Shown in pieces: positions 1 through 11,069 of a stretch of DNA of 64,000 bases (position 1 is the stretch's first letter; the number at the start of each line of letters is the position of its first letter). A model generated the notes under the pieces. The model saw nothing but the letters and a program-made list of their open reading frames with translations. It was not told where the DNA came from and ran no database searches. The DNA is from Lepidodermella squamata (Eukaryota; Gastrotricha), in NCBI GenBank assembly GCA_047495785.1, contig JBLDXI010000032.1:1364001-1428000 (forward strand), read 5' to 3'. Both the position numbers and the translations under genes were made by a program.

Positions 1-1068
1 TATTCGCAAATTAAGCCCGACCTCGGCATCGAAACAATGATAAATCGAACGCGTTAATGACTTTTGCTCATTATCGTGTTCGCGATGTTTTCAGGCAAAA
101 AAATCGGGGTATATATACGCCACATGGAGCGAGCTTTTGTTTTGATACAGCATATACCGGCATCTTCCATTTAACTTGGGCTCGGAATTTTGATTTTGAC
201 GCCCGGCAGTTGGGGAGTTCAGCTATTTTTTAAACAGCCGAATACGAAGGGGCAATATTTATGTTCATCTGGTCTTCAAGAGTTCACGTTTTTTCTACTT
301 GATATTTTTCATTTTTTCCCGTTAAAGACTAATTTCTTAACTGTAATACTTGCTATGATAATAGCTCAGAGACATGTTTGTTGATATCCTTACTTGTTGT
401 TAAACCCTGAAGATGGCTGAATTAAAGCCGAAACATGTTGGAGTTGACGACTGGTTCTTTTAATAGTCATTTAATGATCTCGCTTTTCCATCAAATCCTA
501 CTACTACTAGACAATTTGTGTATAGTTTTGTTTTTCGTGTACTCGCGTTGAAGTTCCCAGAATAGTTTGTCGTCTTCTATTATAGCTGGTTTCATTATTA
601 ATTTTAAGCGTCGTATCTAAACCGGTGTGCGTGAATCATAACATTCCTTTTGTTTCACAAACAAATTTGTAAAAATTCTCACATTAATTTTACCGTGGTG
701 GTAACTTGGCCAGAAATACTGTTTTTCAAACATCTCATGTCTCTAGTAACATTTATTGCTTTGAATCTAATACAAAAAACCCCGTTAAATTCTCAATCGA
801 TGGGTCTAACCTGGTCTGCAATCGATAAAATCAATTGATTCTACGGAGGTATAAGTGATCCTGACCTAGTGGGGTAACTCGGCCGGTGCATGGGGTTAAT
901 TGGCCGCCTGGCTTTTTCGCTAGGACGATGATTCATCACACCCTATCATGTTTTGGCCAAATTTCAGTGCGCATTTACACGTTAATTACACGTTAATCCC
1001 ACAGTTAATAACCGCAATAAGGTCCTTTAATTTAATATTTGTTTTAGAGCTCATTCTGATTTAGTATT
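1..1068. other. Intergenic sequence, no gene seen
   Basis: No convincing coding region is visible; the short open frames are AT-rich and lack family features. A motif around 406-439 (ctgaagatggctgaattaaa, then gccgaaacatgtt) resembles the 'CATCTTCAGG ... TTTCGGC' type of end sequence also seen near 42790-42830, so it may come from a dispersed repeat. The last bases (about 1040-1048, atttgttttag) look like a 3' splice site 22 bases before the receptor kinase ATG. Confidence 0.5.
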
Positions 1069-4000
1069 ATGCTTATTTATGGCACGTTATTCTTCCTATC
1101 AATCGCGGAATATGTTTCATGCGCTGATAAACCGGTGATTCAGGAGGTTTTCACCGACTCTGGGTCGTTTACGATCGCAGAGGGCGCTGACCACACATTT
1201 CGATGCAGTGGAACCCAACAAATGAGCTGGCGCTACCTTGATCGGTCAGAAAAATGCTACGCAGATTCAAAAGTAAGTAAACACCTCGAAATGAATGACA
1301 ATGTTTAAGGAATAATTTTTAGCTGGAAACGATGGAAAATCGAGTGAAAATCAGCAGTCTCCACTTGGCTGGAAATCGGCATCTTTCGAGGTTGTCTTTG
1401 AGCAACGCTAACTGGCTCGATGTTGGCTTTATCGATTGCTACTATGTCGCAAAACCAACCAGTTACGACCGGTTCTATCTATACGTTAACAGTAATACTT
1501 GAATTTTCGCAATTTTTTTGAACTTTCTAATGATTTTCCTTCAGGTTCGAAACATGCGTTGTTGCCTTGTAGTCGACCAGCGGATATGCAGTCATGTAGA
1601 CTACCTGGTGTTCGCCGTAGCGTTTGGATAAACATGGCTTCCGATTCTGACTACGCGCCTTGCCGGAAGACCTCAGAAAACGTCGAGCTGGAAGTAACCG
1701 CCGATCATCAATACGACGGCCTGGTGCTCAGCCCGATTTTCAGCCCGCTCAATAAAGGCTTTCAACTCGCTGATTTTGTCGACAATGACATGACTAATCA
1801 AGTTGTGGTGACGTGCCGTGCAAAGAACAGCCCGACAAATGATTATTGCTCATTCACCTTGCAATACCCGGCCACTCAACACACGTGCCGGGCTAATTTA
1901 TCGAGAGAAATCGTTGCGAAACCGAATTTTGCCGACGCGAGCGATGTAATCTACCGCGATTCTCACATCACGCTGACATGTCGAGTTAGTTGCGTCGAAA
2001 ATCCAAGTGGTTTCGAGCTGAGTTTGATCAAATTTAACGAGGAAAATCGTGACGTTTTAGCGGAAAGCAAGGAACTACTACCGCGAACAGCCGGTCGAAG
2101 TTCCGGCTATTTCGCTGAGGCGAAAATCGAGTTGATCAATGTCTCGCCCGAGCAAGATAACGGCTTGTATTCCTGCCAGTTTTCAGCGTCGGTTGGTTCT
2201 GTTGAAACGTCGAATTTCACGCTGAATATTGAAACCCCGCGCGCGCCGGTTTTTTCCAACCCGGATGCGCAAACTCTATTTAATATCAGCCAAAATGGCT
2301 CGGCTTCGATGGAGTGCTGGGCTGAGGGCATGCCGCGGCCGCATTACAGCTGGTATCTCGAATCGACTAGCAATCACCTGAGTCACAGCGATGGTCAACT
2401 GATGCGCCCTTTGAACTCGCCGGGTATTTATCTATGCGTGGTGAGTATTTTAAGCTGGATTTTTAAAACAGTTTGAATTTATTTTTACCAATAGGTAGTT
2501 AGTTTTGTAGGAAAAAAGTAGATATGCATGCTGAGTATTTTAAGCTGGATTTTTTAATATTTTAAAATTCTTGATAGCGATTTTATTTATTAGCTATTTT
2601 TAAAGAAACATTGGGAATTATTTCTATTTTGAAGAAAATAGGTGACCTTGAGCTGACTGGCGCATGTTTATCTGTTGCGTCATCGTTTAAACGCGCGTTC
2701 ATCGAGTGGATTATTCATGACAGGGCGTAGTCGCGTGCGCGCGCACTCATATTGCACATTGCACTATGTAGAAAATGCAGGCCTAGTGGCCTAATGGCAA
2801 GGCGTCGGCCTCCGGAGCCGGAGATTGTGGGTTCGAGTCCCATCTGGGTCGCAATATTTTTACTTTTTACTTTTTATTTTTTTTTTTACTTTATTTGTTC
2901 ACATCTATGAACAAATATTGTGTTCAGCTGAGAAAACTAATGCTAATTTATAATTTTTAGGTAAAAAATGCGTTCGGCCCTTCAATAAATCGTACATTTC
3001 GAATCGCCGACCCAAACGAGCCGCCACCGGGCGCTTACTCTCAAAATTCTACGGCGACAATCGCACCGTGGATCATCGCAATTATAGCCGCCGTGTGTTT
3101 CGGGGTCATCCTCGCCTTTGTCTCCTTGGCTCTTTTCATCTACTTCCGCTTGAGGCGAAATAACCGCCGCGTGAAATTGCAAGCGGTTTGGAAGCAATAC
3201 TTCTCAGCCGATGGCTTTATCCCACTCGATGGCAACACCAGTTCAGATCAAACTTCAATCACTCTAGAAACGCCGATGGCTATCAGCTTGGGCGGGGCGA
3301 TTAGCCAACAGCATTTGAACCGGTTGATGTCCAGCCAGTCTTCCGAAGCACCAGGCGATGAAGCTGGCGATGAAAATGTTTGGCTCAGTGAAAAATTGGT
3401 CGAAGTCCCGTATAACGATCGATGCTTCGAAATCGACGAGAAACAGCTTGAATTTCGCGAAGTTTTAGGCCGAGGTGCTTTTGGCGTGGTATACAAAGCT
3501 GAGCTGAAAGTGAATGATTCTTTCAAAGTCCCCGTTGCTGTTAAATGTATCCGCGACTCGTTTGACACCCATCAATACACGGCGTTATCTTCTGAGATCA
3601 AACTGCTCGCGACAGTTGGTCATCATCCGAATATCGTCAATTTGATTGGGGCGGTGACGAAATCGTTGGAAAATGGTGTGCTTTACATGGTGCTGGAATA
3701 TTGTTCTGGAGGCAATTTACGGCGGTTTCTGAATCTTCATCGCGATCGATTTTGCAACACGGAGGACTTCGATTATTTTACTATTAAAGCGGTTAGTTTA
3801 TATAATTTGAAATGTATAATTGATTGCAAGTTTTTGTCGTTTGTAAACGGTTGATTAGATTAAGCGCAAGTAGTTTTATTCGTTTACTGACCATCTTCAG
3901 GGGTATACAGAGGATTAATTTTCGCCTAATTTTAAATTAATTTTAAAGTTAAGGCGGATATTTTAAATTAATGATAGCGATAATCCGAATGTCGCCATCG

Positions 4001-6759
4001 CTTTGCGCAATCGGTCGAAAGTTCCCCAATCATCGACATGATGGCCATTTTCGGAGTGTAGGAAACGGGAGACTACGTTTGAAATATTCGCTCGAAAGAA
4101 ATCAGCGCAAGATGGTACGTCATAATTTTCGAACAAATCCCGCGTGCAATACTTGACGTGTTGCTTAGAAGTTGTCGCACTATTTCTATCGGCAAGTTGC
4201 ATCCGGGCAATAAACATGAATGTAGGTCGTCAAGATTAGTTGGAAGTAGCCTAAAGGCGAAAACAAGCCATTTTAATTGGAAAGCTACTTTGGGAAAAAT
4301 CATCTTCAATTTTCCGATGAAGTCGTTGACTCCATGCCCGCCTTGTGAATCATAAACAATATAGAGCTCGCGTTCAGAATTGGTTGATCGAAACTAGATA
4401 GAACTTGATTAGATAGAACTATGAGAATGTTCCTAAAAGTCTGTTAACTCACCTCTTATCTTGGAAAATGTGCTTTTCTCCTGATGTTTCATTTGTTGCG
4501 AACCTCAAGGGGTGAACAATTGTTAGGCTGCAGTTCGTAGCTCGGTAAAAGGCGATAATCTCCAGCTCAATGGCGAATTCACCGGGCACAAACACGAGAG
4601 AAGCTTACTCCTCAAAGAGCATATCGCTGCCATCGTAGTTTTATAGTTAACGACTGTGCCTCGCCACTCATCGAATACTGGGCTTGTTGCTTCGCAAACC
4701 GTGACCAGTTGTCGTAGTTCCTTTTGTCGATCCTCATTATCGTAAAGTTGGTCGCTGACCGCCCGGAAGAAAAATTTTCTGAAAAATTACCCAAAAGTCA
4801 TGGCATACGATTGATTATTGCAACCCGAACCCATCTGGCTGTGAAAAAAGCGAAGATCAAAATTGCGCCTCGGCTGACCCAACAGTATTTGAAATTCCGG
4901 CACAGTTTGAAAGCTGTCCTCGGCCTCGATCCGGGCACAGGATAACCCATGGCTCACAGGGGTCGTGCAACCAATGCTGGAGCTTTGAGTGGAAGGTTGC
5001 AGCTCCCGGAGCCAAAAGTTAAAGCTTCATTGCCCAGTAGAGACACAGCGGGCTCCGAGATTTCGTCCTGATAGGCATAATTATCAGAATTATCATAATA
5101 GTCTTCGTGGATTCCAATGCTTTTCAAGCCAAGCTTCTCGATGGCTTAGTTGTTTCGGCTAAGATGAGAATTATATCGACTATTTGCCAATTTCCAAAAA
5201 CATACCGCGTTGCAAGCAAAGCTACGCTGGACTGCAAGCTGCAAGATCTGACGAATTCGTCGGTACAAGCACGAATTTTTCATTGAGCCAAGCTTTCAGA
5301 AATGCAGAGAAAATGCATCAGTTTTCTGTTCACGCCACTGGGCCGCAGAGAACATATCGCTCAATTTTTTGTCTTTGAAAAGTTCTTTCACCACTACGCC
5401 AGAATTGCTGTGGGTGAAATTGGAAATGTTGAATTATGCTTTTTCTTTAGTTATTTCGATACCAGAGCAAATGGATTTCATTTTTGAAATTAAAGATTCA
5501 ACCTGTGGATTCAAATAGCATCGATCGCGACAATATTTTGGAACACTGAAAATTGATTACTAATTCAAACGAGCGGAAAGGATTTTCGGAGTTATTGGAT
5601 TAGTCAACGTCACGGTTTTAGATGAAAAGATTGGTTTCAAAATTACCATGATATACCTATCAATTTAAAACAATATTTGGTTGGATAAAAAACATTTTTG
5701 CCAACATTATACTTGAGCAATGAGAAAAAGAATCTTCTTTGAATCTTTGAATTTTTCTCACATTTTACTTCCTTCCAAATCATTGACATTGCCTATAATT
5801 TTAGGAACTGGTCAATGCCGATCCGAACGCAGAAATTCAAGATTACATGGTGCCTAGTTCGTGTGGCTCGACCGCCCTTTCGCCAAACAGCCCTCGATCA
5901 CCCAGTTATTCTCACGCTAATGTTTTATACATGAATGAAAACTCAGTAACTGATCCTCTACTCGGAAAGCATACGGTAAAATTTCGAAAATTTCGGAAAG
6001 TTTTTGAAATTCATGACTTCATTACAGAGCTCCGGTTCTCATAACTCTGGCGCGGTCAACATTAATTTGAACGACGTGAATCGCGACCGATTGTCCCTAC
6101 GCGATTTGACAACGTTCGCCTATCAAATCGCAAGTGGAATGGATTTCATGCATTCTCGGCTATGTTTACACCGGGATTTAGCCGCGAGAAATATCCTCGT
6201 TTGCAACGGAAACATTTTGAAAATCAGCGACTTTGGCATGTCGAAGGACGTTTACAAATACGGCGGCGAGTATAAAAAGAAGAAAACTGACGATAAAGTG
6301 CCTTATAAATGGCTTGCCCCGGAGTGTATTCGCTACCAAGTTTACAACAAAGAGACCGACATCTGGGCGTTTGGCGTCTTGCTATGGGAAATTTTCACCC
6401 TAGGGAAAGCGCCGTACCCTGAAGTGACGAAATTCGACGAAAGTTTTATCAGATCGCTCGAGGAGGAATACAGATTGCCTAAACCTGACTACGCCGATGA
6501 TGCCATAGCTGATTTGATATTGTTCTGTTGGCACAGCTCGCCGAAAATGCGGCCTAGGTTTAAGCATTTAAAGTCGGAATTTGCGAAAAAATTGCCGCCG
6601 CAAGTTATCCGGTATTATGAGTCTATTGACCCTGCACCTTTGACACGTAATCGGAAAAGTAGGCAGACGTTGCCAGAAATTCCTGAGGAATCTATTCCTA
6701 TTCCTAAACTTTCATCGCCCCCGCCAGTACCTCATCGCAATCGAGAAGTAGTATTATGA
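1069..6759 (+). CDS. Receptor tyrosine kinase, VEGFR/PDGFR-like, with Ig-type ectodomain
   Basis: Six exons join in frame (1069-1272, 1323-1491, 1545-2440, 2961-3791, 5805-5975, 6028-6759) to give about 1000 residues. The N terminus is a signal peptide. The ectodomain carries paired cysteines and Ig-type YxCxF/YxCxV strands, and one transmembrane helix lies near residues 459-483. The split cytoplasmic kinase has the glycine loop GRGAFGVVYKA (about 593), lysine in VAVKCI (about 615), catalytic HRDLAARN (about 805), DFG (about 825) and PYKWLAPE. A kinase insert of roughly 75 residues, rich in Ser/Pro and encoded mainly by exon 5, separates the lobes; this is typical of class III/V receptors. 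It should act at the plasma membrane as a ligand-activated tyrosine kinase. The ectodomain looks shorter than the seven-Ig VEGFR layout. Intron 3 holds a tRNA and intron 4 (2 kb) holds antisense coding-like segments. The family is firm; orthology to VEGFR, PDGFR or nematode VER is inferred. Confidence 0.85.
2780..2851 (+). tRNA. tRNA-Arg (anticodon CCG)
   Basis: The 72-nt cloverleaf has a 7-bp acceptor stem (ggcctag with ctgggtc, two G-U pairs). The anticodon stem is tcggc/gccgg around the loop ctccgga, putting anticodon CCG at 2812-2814. The T arm contains the conserved ggttcgagtcc. A tRNA-Arg-like body and a T-rich stretch about 8 bp downstream (2860-2890), suitable as a Pol III terminator, support a working gene. 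It lies inside intron 3 of the receptor kinase on the same strand. CCA is not encoded, as expected for a nuclear tRNA gene. Confidence 0.9.
3960..5410 (-). pseudogene. Antisense coding-like segments inside receptor kinase intron 4
   Basis: The minus strand of this intron shows a series of codon-like segments in different frames, several bounded by plausible splice sites. One begins after cccacag near 5409 (NSGVVVKELFKDKK...). Another around 5127-4950 contains EDYYDNSDNYAYQDEISEP. One follows ...tttttcag near 4788 (FFRAVSDQLYDNEDRQKEL...). One near 4610-4462 ends at a gtgagt donor (VFVPGEFAIELEIIAFY...). Later segments near 4386-4300 and 4190-3963 include YIVYDSQGGHGVNDFIG and FENYDVPSCADFFRANIS. 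I cannot name the family. A faint resemblance to the Maelstrom domain was considered but not supported. Frame changes suggest either a nested multi-exon gene or a decaying one. Confidence 0.35.
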
Positions 6760-7545
6760 GAAAAATTGTTCCTAGTATTTCTGTTTCTATCGCTATGAAT
6801 AATCCGCATTGATTAGTGAAAGGGGGAGATTTTTACCCAGAGGTGGGTGAAACCATAATTTCAATTGTGCGAATGCTGAAAAACTTTACATACTTGGGTA
6901 AAAAATTCTCATTATGTTTTTAAATTTCTCAGCGGCCAAACCTATATTCAAGATCATGCTTTCTGGATCTATTTTTTTTGAATAGATCCAATGTGAATGT
7001 TGAATTTTAGACAAATAATACTAATTGCGCGGTTCAAACTATTGTTATCTATTTAGCCTCAAGTTCCGTAACAACTGTCTAATCTATATTGTTATGCACT
7101 CTTAACTTATCTGCGAATCTTATCTTCAATGGTAAAACTGCCGACCACATGGTGTGTGCTCCTCAGTTTGGTCTGAACGCATGACATTATTCATTACTAC
7201 TAGCCGTCTGCTTTCAGTTCTAGTAGGAAAGACAAAAAAAATCGGAATTATTACTGCTTGTTTTCGACCGATGATGTGATATTTTACTGCGCAATTCGAG
7301 ATTTTACATCGACCTGACCGTGCTTTATGGCATATATTTATTATCGCTTATTGCCTTCGACCTGGTTGTGCAAAAACCATGACAAAAACCGGATTTGAAA
7401 TCCGTTGCCTTTTGCTCCCGCTTGCTTGCTGAATTTATTGTTTGTTTTAAACTTCTCGTTGCTCCTTTAAAGTATTTTCTAATTTTTTATACATGCTGAA
7501 TAAAATACTGATTTTACGTTTACCTAGGGGCCGATTTATTGAAAA
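6760..7545. other. Intergenic region between receptor kinase and transporter A
   Basis: No coding region is seen. From about 6959 the sequence matches 29430 onward, upstream of transporter A', so this flank belongs to the duplicated block. Just before transporter A, tttacctag at about 7521-7529 looks like a splice acceptor 16 bases upstream of the ATG, and the same sequence stands before A'. Confidence 0.5.
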
Positions 7546-10500
7546 ATGGACAGTTACGGCCGGTACGCGAAGACTCAAAATAAGACTGAGAACAGTAGCC
7601 TTTTACAGCCACTGCTCGGCTCGCAGTCGGTCTCGTCGTACCATGGAAACGCGTCGAGTCATCACGTGTCTCTGATCCAGTCGATAGGTCTCGCCCCGGT
7701 CACGAAAGTACCGGCCGGTGAACAGCCCCAGATATCGAAAAATAAAGCCAGATTCATCCTAGTCATTTTCATGATTCTTGTCTTCCTCGGATCGTGTCTC
7801 TTCTCCGTCGTCGCGCCTTTCTTCCCGAGTCGAGCGTTGGAGAAGGGCATGAGTCAAACGCTATCCGGTCTCGTTATCGGCTCTAATCAACTGATTCAAT
7901 TCGCCGCCTCAATTTTCTTCGCCTTCACCATGTTTCACTTCGGTCTCAGATTTATGTTAGTCATGGGCGTTGTCTGGGCCAGTGTTTGCAATATCCTCTT
8001 CGGCCTGCTTGATTTAGCGCCGCCCGGTGATGTTTTCATCGCTCTGTGTTTTCTTGTTCGGCTCTTTCAAGGCTTCGGCATTGCGGCGTACTACATTGCT
8101 AGTTTTACCATTGCCGCCATGTTATTCACTGATAACTATGGATTCGTGGTGGGTCTCCTGGAAACCTTTGTTTCGCTCGGATATCTATTAGGCCCTACAA
8201 TCGGAGGTGCTTTGTACGCGGTAAGTAATTTTTCTACAAAGCCTTGACTTTTTTAAACAATTTTTAAGTTATTTTACGAAACAAAATGCTTCTAAAACGT
8301 GAGTGAACTTGACGGACAGTTTTGATGAAGGAAGAGTTTTTGATCAAGTTAAAAATGACGCAATGAAGGGTGACATGAATTTGTCGATCCTCGATTGAAC
8401 TATTTTTAGACCCATCCATTCACCGTCAGATTGGGTCGTAAGTTCATTCGTAAAAGATTTGATCGAATTTAGGATTTTTGCACAGTTTTCGAAATTTCAA
8501 ATCAAAGTGAGTAAATTAGTAAAAAATACAGGCAACGTAAAGTACTCCGCACAAACTCGTACGCTTTTTAGCTATATTTTTGAGAGCGATTACTTCGAAT
8601 AAAAATCGAACTATATCGCACTCGGGCTGCGAACCCGAATCGCCCAGTTCAACTGTCATAATTCCATGCATCTAGCCTCTATGGCCAGCTCACCATATCG
8701 ATCAGCAAATCACGCTTGCCGGCTTTCTGGTCAGTGCCTAATTGGCGGAAACATTCATTAGTCAGTTTTACCGCCGCATGGTCCTCCGGCGAGCCTTCTC
8801 CCGTTTCCAACGAAAAATAACCGCCTGACAGAATTTTAGTTAGGGTGTAAGGTGTACGAAAGTTATGATGTATTCCGCGGCACGTTGTTGCGTTTGTTCC
8901 CAGACAATTTGTAGAAGACTTGCGCTGCAATTCCAGCACATGTTGGAGGAAATGTCCACACTGCAAAAAAATACAAGGTAAAGAATCGAATTATTGTGTT
9001 AGACTGGAGACATGCCGCTGTCATTCGCCACAGCGGCCACGAAAGTCACCAAGTGCGGGTTCCGATTGGGATAACTGTTAATCTTGTCTCTCAAAAGTTC
9101 AACTACGTCGTATTTTTGTGCACTCACGTTTAATTTGTTAATCCCCGGTTACGGATTAACACGGGCTGAGCGGGTGCGGTGTTCTTCAGCTCTTTTAAAG
9201 TTTTGTAAATCTTTCGTAGGCGTACGTCACCGGCTCGCTGCAAGCAGTACAGATTGCACACTTGCTTCTGAGATTGAGGGTTTCCGATCGAGGCGGAATT
9301 GCTTGAACTATGGCGAAAATTTCATAGCCAGATTCTAATAAAGATGCCACAAGGTTATTATTGAATATTAGGAACATCGCGACTATCGGAGATGAGGAAT
9401 TTAAGGCCATCTACATCTCCGAGTCCCGAGTCTTATGAGGAGGGTTAGCGGTCATCGCCAAGATTAGAGCCTTTAAGAGTCACCTGTTCCCGGCTCTCAC
9501 CGGAGGCCAGAGGCCAAAGGAACTACAAGGGACTAGGTGACCAAGCACGTGTCACAGAATGGCGCCATATGAATGGATATGAAGTTCTGCAGCCAATCGA
9601 ACTAATCGGTATCCATTCGCACTTCTTCGCGAAATATTATTGTGGCTTCATTCCGTGACTTGACTATGGCGATAGCTGTAGTGAAAAATCTAGTTTTGTC
9701 TCGAGACTTCATCGGCTACTGGGTCATCCTTGAATCGATCCTTGAAGTTCCAGTTTACTCAATTAGTAACTTGGTCCACGACTCACCAAAGACATCGAAG
9801 GTTTTCGCCCCAAATGGCCACCTTTTCAGCGATGAGCTCTTTCAGGCGCTCCTTATCTTTGCGTGCGGCCCTTTGAAAGACCGTCGGCGACCCAAAAGTG
9901 GGAACCTCTGCTTTTACTGAGAGCAGCTATTAGCTATTAATACAGGTCCGCCAAGTTCTATCACGTGGTATAAATATTGGCAACATTAAAATTAGTTTCC
10001 TGTTTAAGCTGGATTTTTTTCTGAACAAAATTATGAGAAAATAATTCCACCTCAACCCTTTTCAATTTTTTTATATTTTTAATACTTTTTATTAGGCTGG
10101 CGGGTATATCACTCCGTTCATTGTTCTCGGCGTGATTCTGTTCTGCTTCGCGCCTGTCGTTTATTTCACACTACCAGCTGTCATTCGCGGCGAGCAGGAT
10201 GTCAAGGAAAGCCCAACCAGGGTGTTCAAAGTCATGTTCAAACCCGCTCTTCTCATCATCCTCTACTCAATGATAGCCGCAACCATGACCTCTGTTTTCA
10301 CGGAAACAACCCTCGGCGTTCGTCTGGAATCATTCGACGTCACTGATCCACTTATTGTCGGTCTAGTCTACCTTTCATCATCTGGGGCTTTCTCAATAAT
10401 GGCGCCTATCGCAGGTCGAATTTCCGATAAATACGACCTCGGCTGGTTGGTCATGCTGTGCGGCGCGTTGTCGTGTACAATTGGCTATTTGATTGTTGGA

Positions 10501-10884
10501 CCTAGCCCGATTTTTGACGGCCTCATCCCACCAGGGCTGCCTCAGTTGATCATCGGCTGTTTCCTCGCTCACTGCGGCCTTTCCGCAATTCAAGTGCCGA
10601 GTACGAAAGAGCTGCAACGCCAGGCTCAAGTCTACGGCCTCGACCCGAATGACCCGTCAATTTTGTCGTTCATTTCGGCGGTTTTCGAAGTAACCTGGGG
10701 CTTGGGCGGGTTTCTAGGCGCGACTATTGCTGGAACGTTAATGGAGAACGTTGGTTTTGAACTTGCGACTACGATTCAAGCAGCGATTGTTTTCTCATGT
10801 TTTTTCCTTCAAATTTACAATATTATCAAATTCGGCATTCTGAGAGAATTCCTTTCAAGATGGCGCGGCCGCCGTGGCACTTAA
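7546..10884 (+). CDS. MFS transporter A, SLC18B1/vesicular-amine-transporter-like
   Basis: Two exons (7546-8220 and 10096-10884) join in phase 0 to give 487 residues, a usual length for a 12-helix major facilitator. A polar N-terminal tail of about 60 residues precedes helix 1 (ILVFLGSCLFSVVAPFFPS). The N-terminal half has the GPTIGGALYA signature at the exon end. The C-terminal half contains FTETTLGVRLESF, the cytoplasmic loop GRISDKYDLGW and IIGCFLAHCGLSAIQVPST. These patterns fit the SLC18/SLC18B1 branch, which moves polyamines or amines by proton exchange; the substrate is not deducible here. It is first in a five-interval same-strand cluster and is followed 185 bp later by paralog B. AATAAA occurs at 10981 and 11015. 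The 1.9-kb intron contains antisense coding-like segments. Confidence 0.85.
8679..9920 (-). pseudogene. Antisense coding-like fragments in transporter A intron
   Basis: Within intron 1 the minus strand has an open segment at 8966-8679 with normal protein-like composition (contains YTLTKILSGGYFSLETGEG). A second, at about 9905-9780, reads FQRAARKDKERLKELIAEK. No family is recognised, the pieces do not form one frame, and the intron of the sister gene A' lacks clear counterparts. They are best read as remnants of an inserted gene or mobile element. Confidence 0.25.
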
Positions 10885-11069
10885 TTGCTCACTAATTGTT
10901 GAAAATGATATTTAATTATTCGAATCAATCATGTGCAATCAATCAATTTCTTTCCTCGATTTTTATGTGATTATTTTAAAATAAAGCAAAATCGATTTTT
11001 TATTACTACGACAGAATAAAGTTGAACGTGATTTTTTTTATTTTTTGTGTGTCATTTAGGTGAAGAAAT

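Noticed and set aside
3960-5410. Maelstrom-like gene in the receptor kinase intron
   Set aside because: Only a loose resemblance in two segments; the expected metal-binding residues could not be placed.
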